From Mycogone perniciosa (lineage: Eukaryota; Ascomycota; Sordariomycetes; Hypocreales; Hypocreaceae): a stretch of DNA of 64,000 bases. Shown here piece by piece: positions 37,201-46,462 of this stretch; the stretch's first letter is position 1; each line of letters begins with the position of its first letter. The stretch is taken from contig JAOALB010000087.1 of the NCBI GenBank assembly GCA_025331125.1, positions 1 through 64,000 of the forward strand, read 5' to 3'. The notes beneath the pieces were generated by a model. It ran no database searches, was not told where the DNA came from, and saw only the letters and a list, made by a program, of their open reading frames with translations. Made by a program: the position numbers and the translations under genes.

Positions 37201-37227
37201 CAAAGATACCCTTTTTGGTGTCCTGCT
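34216..37227 (-). CDS. Zds1-family protein (PP2A/Cdc55 regulator), 5' end incomplete
   Basis: The main exon is 36960-34216. Upstream, in consistent phase, are exons 37110-37070 (encoding SVTTSVSEKENLG) and about 37227-37161 (ending PPPPRGLPAVDD), joined by introns of 109 and 50 bases. These place a continuous disordered N-terminus before SQLSISDPSHHVTEAIGTLY. No in-frame ATG was found, so at least one more 5' exon is missing. The C-terminus holds the Zds_C region: FPLLEERAIYRMAHIKLANP then RRSLHSQVLLSNFMYSYLAI. In yeast, Zds1/Zds2 bind Cdc55-PP2A and control mitosis and polarity. Most of the ~700 residues before the domain are Ser/Gln-rich, with a Lys-rich block (DDKDKRKDESKKSKS). The far C-terminal tail is Gln/Glu/Asp/Tyr-rich. 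Confidence 0.85.
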
Positions 37228-38074
37228 CTAGGTGCCAAACCGACAATGCCAAACTTGCTATGCTCTCATGGGAGTATGGGCACCACGACGTGGTGGTTGC
37301 GATTGGAGCAGGTGTCGCCAAGAGGATGGTGAGGAGCGATCATTCACCTCCTGAGTCGGATGTCGTCGGGTCTATGGCCGCATCGGGAGGGACGGTACGG
37401 AGAATCCGCTCTCCACAATGTGACAGCAGACGTCTTAGCGGCAGCAACAAACCGGAATCAGAAGTCAAGCGCTCGAAGGTGTTTGTTAACCGTTGGCCAA
37501 CGAGGGAGGGATGGCAAAATGGTCGGTGGCCGGTGCTATCCTATAAATGTAACTACGTACTCTGTACGGAGTACAAGGGAGTGCATCCTGGCGAGTTGTT
37601 CTACTACTGCTGAGGTACTCCTGCACGTACTAGTACCATTCACGGCGATCACGTGCGATGGAACCGCAGGATGTATAAGGTATGTACTCCAAGTACGAAG
37701 TACTAATAGGTGCCTGACAAAGTACTAATGCCGTGGGATAGTATGTTACTCGTACTTGTATTACGCCGCACTCCGCAGCAACTTTACTAGTACTAGCAGT
37801 AGTGCAATAGGAGTCCACCTATCGACGCTAGTCCTTAATTGGAGAGGACTGGTCTTTTGTCACCAAGCCTCTATGGCCCCAGAAAATTATCTCCAGCTAG
37901 TCTTGCTTGTTGAGCTGCGAAAACCACTTTCCGCGATCGCCATCCATCCTTTTACTCCCTCCTCGCGATCCCTTCGATACCCGCCACACCATCCCTGAAC
38001 TCTCTCGTCGCCTCTGCACGGAATAAACCAACCGAGTGCTCAAAGGCTCTGAGTGCATCCCATTGATTGATAGA
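37228..38074. other. Divergent intergenic region with TACGGAGTA motifs
   Basis: About 850 bases hold the missing first exon of the Zds1-type gene, the promoter of the next gene, and clustered TACTCCGTA/TACGGAGTAC words at 37555-37575 and 37690. A 183-codon plus frame at 37062-37613 overlaps the Zds1 exons and is not called. Confidence 0.5.
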
Positions 38075-40521
38075 ATGGCTGCCGTACGTCCCCCCCGGCT
38101 CTCTTTGTCACTCCTTGTCCCCTCAAGACCTGTGCTTCTGGCAACTGCAAGGATCTGGCCGCTTCTGCTAGTCATCTCCTCGTCCCAGCATAACAAAGAA
38201 CTTCACCTCACACCTTTCTCGCTTGTTTGAGCTTGCAGCATGAAAATTACACACATCCCTCCCTCTTCTATCGTCATTGCCTTCTCACCGTCTCTGTTGT
38301 TGGTATGGCAACGGGTTGTGCATTCAGGCGCTCATTGTCTTACCACTTCCTCGTCTTGCAGCCAGACCCCCAGCATCATGGACAAAGCCTCCAAGTGTTC
38401 AAGTTCTAACTAACAAACCACAGCCGCGACCGTACAATAACCCTGGCTATCTCCAGAATGGTGCTACTGGTCTTCCTCCGCCTGGCGCAGCACCTCTTTT
38501 GCCCAACCAGGGCCGCATCATCCAGACGGGACCCATAAGAGTTCTTTGCATCGCAGATGTTCGAGGTATACTCTTACCCACCCTTGCTAACCTAGTACTC
38601 TATGCTGACTATGGGCAAAGGAAACCTACGATCACTAAACGAACTGGCGAAGCAGGCTCGAGCCGATCACATCATTCATACTGGCGACTTTGGTTTCTAT
38701 GATGATACTTCTTTGGAGAGAATCGTAGAGAAGACCCTGAAGCATGTCGCCCAGTACTCGCCTCTGATCTCCGAGCCTGTTAAGAAGGCCATTCAACAGG
38801 GAGGGCCTGGCTCTGTTAAGTCTCGATTCTCCCCAAGCGAACTACCCCTCTCCGAGCTTCCGCTTTTACTAAACGGTGAACTAAAACTGGACGTTCCGGT
38901 ATACACTGTCTGGGGTGCTTGTGAAGATGTCCGTGTGCTCGAGAAATTCAGGTCTTCTGAATACAAGGTTCACAATTTGCACATCATCGACGAGGCCCGC
39001 TCTATGTTGCTGGAAGTGGGTGGTGTGAAGCTCAGACTCCTTGGTCTTGGTGGTGCAGTGGTGATGCACAAGCTATTCGATAATGGCGAGGGTCGCACCA
39101 CCATTGCTGGAGGGCAAGGTACAATGTGGACAACGCTACTACAAATGGGAGAGCTAGTCGACACGGCACACCGTGTTTACGATCCTACAGAGACCCGAAT
39201 TTTTGTGACACACGCCTCTCCCGCTCGAGAGGGTATCCTTAACCAGCTTTCTGTAACTCTCAAAGCGGATTTTTCTATCTCGGCCGGTCTTCATTTCCGA
39301 TATGGAAGCTCGTACAACGAGTTCAGCGTCAATCCGACCTTGGATCATTATCGCGGCAAGCTTGCCGCCTCAAAGGCCTCGTTCAACGATGTGTGGGAGA
39401 CAGTCAAAGGCGAAGTCGAGCCTGCCATTCAACAAAACGAGGCGCAACAGAATCTCCTGAAAAATGCGCTCCAACTTGTTGAGAAAATGCCCACAACCGC
39501 TGCAGGCGGGAACCCATTTGGCGGTCCTGTGACAGGTCAAGCTGCTATTGGCCAAGCTGCTCTTGGTCAAGTAGATGAGAGTGCTTTCAAGAATATGTGG
39601 AACTTCAACCTCGCTGATGCGGCATTTGGCTACCTGGTTTTGGAGATTCAGGACGGTCGTATTGGTACCGAGATGCGCGCTCAAGGATTCAACTTTTCGC
39701 ATAGAGGAGCCAAGCAACAGTCGGGCGGTGCCCCTCCACTAGCAACAACGTCGTCTGCCAGTGGCCCTCCGGCGACCATATCTTCTTCTGCACAGTCCGC
39801 TGCTCCCATGCCAACTAGCCGACAGTCTTCGTCGACGCATCAACCTAAAGCAACTCCTTCTGCCCCTATATCGGGTCCGCCGAAGCCATCAACACCTCAA
39901 CCTGGTCAGGCCAGCACCAGCAACACGCCACCAGTCACCAAAGATATCGACAAGGCACCAGCAGCTTCGACCAATGGATCGACAAATGCTCCAGAACCGA
40001 CCACGTCACCAGCACCAAAGACATCTGCGTCTGACATTATTGGCTTGTTCATCATGAATGTCAACACCGAGGAACAATGTCGCGAGTTGTTTGATGAGAC
40101 AGATAAGGCCAAGATCATGAAGATCGAAAAATGGGGCAATTCGAACAAGGTCGTTCAATTCAAGACTATTGAAGATCGAGATGGAGCCATGGCCCGGCTG
40201 CCAGAAGCAGTCAAGACACGGACACAAGAGGATCGATCAAAACCACTGGTAAAGATCTTCCAACATCGAGAAAGCAAACCGTTCAATAATCGCGGCAACG
40301 CTGGAAATTGGGGTGGCAGTGGACGAGGAGGTGCTACGACCAGTGGATATCGTAGCGCTGGCGGCGCTAGCGATTCGGAGAGCAATCGGCGTGGTGGTCG
40401 TGGCGGCCGCGGAGCTCGTGGTGGCGACCGAGGACGTGGTGGCCGAGGACGAGGAGGTGTTAAGGGAGATGCGGGCATATCATCACCCGCCGCAACGCCG
40501 TCGACCCCGGCCGCAGACTAG
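38075..40521 (+). CDS. DUF2433-like, phosphoesterase-like protein with RGG tail
   Basis: Predicted exons are 38075-38083 (Met-Ala-Ala only), 38424-38565 and 38621-40521, giving 683 residues. The second intron is secure (GTATAC, GCTGAC, AAG). The first is 340 bases with a strong GTACGT donor and CTAACTAAC branch, and is inferred because exon 2 has no ATG. Residues ~35-290 resemble the calcineurin-like fold: IRVLCIADVRGNLRSLNEL, ADHIIHTGDFGFYD, VYTVWGACEDVRVL and RIFVTHASPAREGIL match the usual D-x-R/H, GD, GNxE/D and H positions. The motif order suggests it, but typical metal ligands are partly replaced. A Pro/Ser/Thr-rich stretch follows, then an RRM-like segment (ASDIIGLFIMNVNTEEQC to RLPEAV) and a C-terminal RGG/GGR block typical of RNA binding. 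Confidence 0.85.
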
Positions 40522-41032
40522 GGGGGGGGGGTTGATCATTCATTGATGTTCACGCCCGCTATAACAACTTCTACCGTCAACAGTATACTCAGAAAAACCT
40601 TGCCTCGCCTTCGTGTTATTCTTTTGAGACACATGGATCTTTTAGCTCTGGAGCGAGGAATGAGACTGATGCCCTGGGTCATTTTTTAATCACGTTCTGT
40701 GCACATGTGTGTATCTAATGAGCTTTTTGAGGCTCTGGAGCCTCAAAAGGGGCTTTTGACTTTCGGTTGCGATTTGTATGGAGTTTAGCTGCGCAAAGAA
40801 TTCAGGCCAAAAAAGAGGAGTGATTCCAAAGGAAATATAAAACTCTAGCCATTCTATCCTACACGGAGAAACCTGTTGCAACAGGAAGACTTGTGCATAT
40901 CCGGCGTCCAATGACCCAGAAACTTGTAGTAGTAGTTTCTTGGTGATATCCTGACTCGTTGAATGAGTCATGTCAGCGCAACGTATGTGCTATCTATTAT
41001 GAAAACACGTGGTTACAGGAAGCTGTTGGCGT
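40522..41032. other. Intergenic between convergent genes
   Basis: About 510 bases, starting with a G10 run directly after the stop at 40521. A dyad at 40719-40755 (AGCTTTTTGAGGCTCTGGAG / CTCAAAAGGGGCTTTTG) is partly palindromic. No gene is seen. Confidence 0.5.
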
Positions 41033-42016
41033 TCATAAGGGCTTGATTCCCTTGTGGATAGCAGCTACACCGCCCGTGAGATTCTCATATCCCTTTCCCG
41101 CAACGGCAAAACCTGCATCCACAATCATATCTCTAAAGTCTTCCTGGCGAGGAAATCTGTCGATGCTCTCGACAAGATACTGGTAACTGTCCCGATCACC
41201 AGCCACTAATTGGCCAATCAGTGGAATTGCGCTATAAGACCATTGTTTGTATATCGCGTTGAACAGTGGATACTTGTCCACCTTTGAAAATTCCATGCAG
41301 GCAAACACGCCGCCTGGTTTCAAAACTCTGTACGCTTCTTTCAGAGCTGCCGGCATATTGGAGAAGTTTCGAATTCCGAAGGCCACTGTATATAGGTCGA
41401 GGGAGTTATCCTCGATGTTGGAGGGTAGTGACTCAGCATTAGCTTCAAGGAAAGAAAGAGAGGTCTGGTGAGTCGCTGGAAGGGCAAGTGAGCGTTGCTG
41501 GCCAACAGCAAGCATGGCAGGATTGATGTCAGATATCGTGACGTGGATGTTGGGGTTGGAGTTGTGGACCTGCGCGTGTTGGAGGATTCGAAATGCAATA
41601 TCACCGGTGCCTCCAGCAACATCAAGAATGCGCTGGGGCATACCGGGCGGGTTGGTAGCGCCGGGGTTGAGTGACGATACAAAATGGTCTCTGCAAGGAA
41701 GTTAGCCCTTTTGGAGTTTGACATTGGTCGCATAAGACGGGAGCGCTCACTTCCATAATCGGTGGATTCCCAAAGACATTAAATCGTTCATCTTATCATA
41801 TGATTCAGCGACACTAGTGAACACTCCAGCGACCCGATCCTGCTTCTCAGACTCCGTGACAGTTTCATAGCCAAAGTGGGTTAAACGGCTCGAGGCTGGC
41901 GTTTCTGGAGTGCGAAGTTGACGAAAGCTGCTGTAAAAATGCCGTGTTGCGCGATTGGTGGATATGGCAGGTCGGAGTACGCTTGTGCAGCTCCTTAGAG
42001 CTGAGCCTGCAACCAT
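41033..42016 (-). CDS. COQ5: 2-methoxy-6-polyprenyl-1,4-benzoquinol methylase, mitochondrial
   Basis: Exons are 42016-41751 and 41690-41033, with a 60-base intron (GTGAGC to CAG) splitting a Lys codon; the product has 307 residues, the same as yeast Coq5. COQ5 carries out the C-methylation step of ubiquinone synthesis in the matrix-side CoQ synthome. An Arg/Ser-rich presequence (~1-30) is followed by THFGYETVTESEK and YDKMNDLMSLGIHRLWKDHF. SAM motif I is ILDVAGGTGDIAFRI with Gly115-118, then VTISDINPAMLAVG, DLYTVAFGIRNF, LKEAYRVLKPGG and CMEFSKV. The end, NLTGGVAAIHKGIKPL, is the classic UbiE/COQ5 C-terminus. All family signatures are intact. Confidence 0.96.
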
Positions 42017-42325
42017 CCTAGGGGATCGGATAGGAAGGGTCGCTTAAGTTGATGTCGTTTGGATTAGCTGCCAAACTTGTACGGGGAGCAGTCGACTTGG
42101 TGGTGTTGGAAGGCTCAGCTCAGAGCAGTAGCAGTTCTGCTACTCTCAGCCACTGTGGCTGTTCCTCGGGCCTGCATGGTATCCACGGTTAGCGGCCAGT
42201 CCAACCAGAGGATAAAAAAATATCATGATTATGCCCCAGACCTACCAGGCTAATGGCCAAGCTAATGGCCAGGATCACCTTGTGTGCACCGACAGGCCAG
42301 TGGCTACTATGATATAATTATCCCC

Positions 42326-42505
42326 TTAGACGTTTCCTGCGTTTTCGGGAGCTATCAGGCTGGGCTGAGGCTGGGTTTTGCGCCGATAGGTCAGAAGCGC
42401 TTGGACGAATGTGTGGATTCTAGTTTTGAAGAACCAGCCAACCATTGCGGCGAGAGAGAGAATGCAAAGAATGAGCAAGGCTAACTTGGCGGCTGGGCTC
42501 GGCAT
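42326..42505 (-). CDS. Small single-pass membrane protein, 59 residues (hypothetical)
   Basis: The frame starts at ATG 42505 (MPSPAAKLALLILCILSLAA). One hydrophobic helix (~8-29) is followed by a basic, Pro/Gln-containing tail: FFKTRIHTFVQALLTYRRKT then PQPSLIAPENAGNV. The helix with positive charges after it suggests a type of tail-in or signal-anchored small protein. It lies about 310 bases upstream of COQ5 on the same strand. I recognise no family. The amphipathic organisation is protein-like, but at this length chance is possible. Confidence 0.4.
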   Translation of the reverse strand: MPSPAAKLALLILCILSLAAMVGWFFKTRIHTFVQALLTYRRKTQPQPSLIAPENAGNV

Positions 42506-43163
42506 GGTAGAAAGTGATGGCACAGCTTGGATAATCGGGTGTGTTTGAAACCAATCACTCACGCAAGAAGGCAAGCTCGGTGTTAGGATTAAAAACTAAA
42601 AAGGTGTTGCTGTTGCTGATGAAGGAGGAAAAGACCTTGTAAGAATACTAGGAATGCATATTTGACACTTGACAGTGTGACCAGCTGTCTGCCACTTTCA
42701 AATTATTGTCCTAAATGCTTAGGCATCTACCGCCAGGACCTGCCTAGCTTTTACAGCTCTCCCGCACAGCAGATCTGCCTCTATGTACCTATTCGTGCTT
42801 CGTTGCAAGATAGTAGTTAGACAAAATTTCATCAGGAGTTTTAGAGGATGTAGGATGAAGAAGTACTCTGACATGTAAGATTCCTGGAAGATCTCCGATT
42901 GGTCCCCCAAGCCTTATGCATGGTCTCCGCGTGTGACCCCGAGACCAACTTTTGGGGGATCGGGGTGGGTCAACCGGTACGGGTTGTGTCGGCTTAAGTG
43001 ACGTCGCTCTCCATCGGCAGCCCTGAGACCTCTGCATCATGGGGATAACAGACCTGCTTTGTCTCTTAAATATTCATCGTTGGCAATTCTGCTTAGCGAA
43101 AGGAACATCGTCACCCAGAACACTTCTTTCACCTTCCGCATAAAGGTACGAATTCAACTGCAG
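42506..43163. promoter_or_regulatory. Upstream region of the BCKDH E1-alpha gene
   Basis: About 660 bases separate the small minus ORF from the E1-alpha start. ATTGG (inverted CCAAT) is at 42896-42900. A spurious 5' extension of the E1-alpha frame begins at 43059 without an ATG. Confidence 0.4.
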
Positions 43164-44576
43164 ATGAAGTACCGTGTCTTTCAGGGTGGCCCTCTTCGGA
43201 GGCTGGTTGCTGTTTCCAAGCCCCGTCCGCCTACCATCACCATTCCCATCCGCACCGCTGGCAGCCTGTCTCAGCGACCTAATTCGGACTTTGTCTCATT
43301 TCCCGGCGCCCTGAAGAGCTCCTTTACCAGCTCCCTCAAGTTTGAGACTCCAGATTCATCCGCGGCACTACCGACCTATCGTGTGGTTGATCAAAATGGT
43401 CAGATTGTTGACCCCTCCTTCACACCCGACCTTTCGGATGATGCTATTATCAAGCTCTATAAAGACATGCTATTCATCTCTATTATGGATCTAATCATGT
43501 TCGATGCACAAAGGCAAGGGCGCTTGAGCTTTTACATGGTGAGTGCAGGCGAGGAGGCTGTGAGTGTTGGGAGCTCGAGCGTCCTAGACCGGGAAGATGT
43601 GGTCTTCTGTCAGTACCGGGAGCAAGGTCTGTTTAAAGAGAGAGGCTTCACGGCGCATGACTTCATGTCGCAGCTGTTCGCCAACAAGAACGACCCTGGT
43701 CGGGGCAGAAACATGCCCATTCACTACGGAAGCAAGCCATTGAATATTGTAAGTGCGTCTCAACTTCAGGGTTCAGTTCGCTGCTAATTCTCGCCCACAA
43801 AGCATACTATATCTTCGCCCTTGGCCACCCAGTTGCCGCAGGCTTCAGGGGCCGCGTACGCACTTAAGCTGCACAGACTGCAAGATCCCAACGCCAGGCC
43901 CCGAGTAACAGCTGTGTATTTTGGTGAAGGGGCAGCAAGTGAGGGTGACTTCCATGCGGCCCTGAACATTGCTGCTACTCGATCTTGTCCAGTCATCTTC
44001 ATTTGCCGGAACAACGGCTACGCAATATCTACACCGACCCTAGAGCAGTATCGAGGGGACGGCATAGCTAGCAGGGGAATTGGCTATGGAATCGACACCA
44101 TCCGCATTGACGGTAATGATATTTGGGCAGTGAGAGAAGCTACCAAAAAGGCAAGGGAGATGGCTCTGCAAGACGGCGGCAAGCCAGTTCTGATTGAAGC
44201 GATGACATATCGCGTATCCCACCACAGCACCTCGGACGACTCATTCGCATACCGAGCCCGAGTCGAGGTGGAGGACTGGAAGAGGCGAGACAACCCGCTT
44301 ACGCGTCTTAGGAAATGGATGGAAGCAAAAGGATGTTGGGATGAAACTAAAGAGAAAGAGGCCAGGGACAGTCTCAGGAAAGAAATTTTGAAGGCGTTCG
44401 GTGAGGCAGAAAGGGAGAAGAAACCGGCTATTCGATCAATGTTTGAGGATGTGTATGAAGAAATGACGGAGGATCTTAAAGCTCAGATGAGGGAACTTAA
44501 GGAAATGCTGGATAAATACCCGGACGAATATGACGTAGGGGAGTTTGATGGCGGAAAGGAAAGCTTGAAAGGCTGA
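43164..44576 (+). CDS. Branched-chain 2-oxoacid dehydrogenase E1 component, alpha subunit
   Basis: Exons are 43164-43748 and 43803-44576, with a 54-base intron (GTAAGT, branch GCTAAT, AAG) in phase 0; the product has 452 residues. This thiamine-diphosphate enzyme oxidatively decarboxylates the keto acids of Leu, Ile and Val in the mitochondrial matrix. The presequence is basic (MKYRVFQGGPLRRLVAVSKP). Family marks are DPSFTPDLS, RQGRLSFYMVSAGEEAVSVG, DVVFCQYREQG, GRGRNMPIHYGS and SSPLATQLPQASGAAYALKL. The ThDP motif runs GEGAASEGDFHAALN to CRNNGYAIS, followed by the phosphorylation-loop region YRVSHHSTSDDSFAYR. That last string is diagnostic for BCKDH over pyruvate dehydrogenase. Length matches the family. 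Confidence 0.96.
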
Positions 44577-46462
44577 GGGATTGGACACGCATGGGGTAAA
44601 CTGAAAACACCGTTAATGAGCCTAACATACCTAACATAGTACGGGGTACCTAACAGCCACTCTACTTCGTATAAGAGACATAATATGCTAGATCTCAGGT
44701 CGGGTACTAATAGCTGAATTATCAAGCACCTTATTGTGAGTTTTCTCGCGCTTGTATGCATTATTTCCCCCCAATTCCTAGATCTGTTGGCTCGAGGCCC
44801 GATGCATTATTGGAGGAAGAGGCTGCTTTGCTAATTGATAAAAAGCGATGTAGCGTTGTCGTTGGGCATCAGGTAGTATGTACCAGTACTGCAGACGTCC
44901 GTGAAGTGTATGTAGGTGGTGCTTGTCCTTGTGCGAACCTGAACCACGAAGTACCTTCAGAGCAGTAGCACTAGCCTTTTGCATAATAGTAGTACTAATC
45001 TATACTCCGTACTCCGTAGTGCCCTGTTTTGGTGACACTGATAATAGACCTCGAAAAAGGATGTCTAGAAGTTTGTCATACTACTGCATACGACTCTGTA
45101 GCATCAACGCTGATGTCACAATTTTTAGACAAACCTCTAATGAAAAACACACCCTTGCGGGGGGGCGTAGGTACCTTAAGCCACTACTTCGTACTCCGTA
45201 GTAATATTCTTACAGGTACTATTCCGTACTATCGGGTGTATGTACTCCGTATATACCTACTATATGCTAACGATAGGTACTCCGTAGTAGTACTTCGTAC
45301 CCCGTACAGTGCAAGGTTCCTGGAGCAGAATGGAGTACAGTACTTGCTTAGTACCTAGTAGATTAGGAACTGTGTGGTACCTACTAGTACATACCTCCTA
45401 AGGCAATGTTCTGAACACAGGTTAATCAGCAGCACTGTGACTCCCTGGTTTCTCCAGCCTCACACGTCGCCCCGGCGCCTGAAAGCGTGATATGACACCA
45501 AACTCATTGGAAAATCCACTTCCTACCAAATACACAAACACACAGCAACCCAGTATTATCGGTATTGCATCTGACTGACCGGCCTTCTCTCCGACTTCTC
45601 ACTCAGATGAGCAACGCCGTGCATCGCCAACGCACGGCACAAGGACAAACGCACGTGTGCTCAGCCGAATCCGATAACATCCACCCCTCTTCCTCTCCTG
45701 GCCTCTCCTTCTCACGGAGCTCGTGCTTGCCCTCCTGATGGCGTAGTTCGGGCATGGCAGAACGAATATCGGCAGCCGACCACGAAGTGCGACTTCCCTC
45801 GTCAACGTCCACATCGATAGCCTCGACTGCTACGACAACTGTCGCAACGCCTGCGGCACGGACTTCTCAAAGGTGGTTACAGAGCCATTTTTTATTTTAT
45901 AGCTGCTGACCCCATCGCCTCCATACACATCCCCACTGCCTACCCAGTGCCTACCACATCTCCTTCGGCTTGGGCTTCTAGAACCTGGAGCTTTGCCCAC
46001 CCTCGTCGTCTCCAGTTCGAATTTCCTCGCACATCCTGCTATACATGGATAGGCACTTGCCCATATCTCCGCCGTACATCCTTCATCCCTCCAAGGGTTC
46101 GAAGCATTGTGACTCTGGGCAATCGCCAATCCTTCATTCACACGAGAGCAAGAAGGACGCTGCCCTGGCCTGACAACCTTTCATGTCACCTCACCCGCCT
46201 GTTTTCCTGCCCATCTTTTCGTGCTGCCACTCACCTTTGTTCCTGTTCCTCCACCTTGTGTTGACGCTGTGACCTAGGTTGGAGGATTATCATTTCATCG
46301 CTGCGTCACCTAGCTCTGTTGGCACCTGCGACATTTGATATCAGTGCCATTAGCCACAATCTGCCCAAGCTTGTCCTGCTGCAACTCGCCCTCCCCACAT
46401 TTCTCTTCTCATACCCCTCCGATGTCCTTCGAGAACTCTACAGCATTTCCAGCCAGTTACTC
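44577..46462. other. 1.9 kb intergenic and 5' leader before the HECT ligase gene
   Basis: The first 800 bases carry many TACTCCGTA/TACTTCGTA words, densest at 45000-45360. From about 45420 the plus strand becomes pyrimidine- and Cys/Ser-codon-like, typical of a long CT-rich fungal promoter and leader. No ATG-initiated frame is convincing. Confidence 0.55.

Noticed and set aside
37062..37613. 183-codon plus frame beginning MTTPKFSFSLTDVV
   Set aside because: It is antisense to the inferred 5' exons of the Zds1-type gene; its first residues mirror the SVTTSVSEKENLG exon.
45029..45358. 109-codon plus frame
   Set aside because: It consists of translated TACTCCGTA motif arrays, not protein-like sequence.
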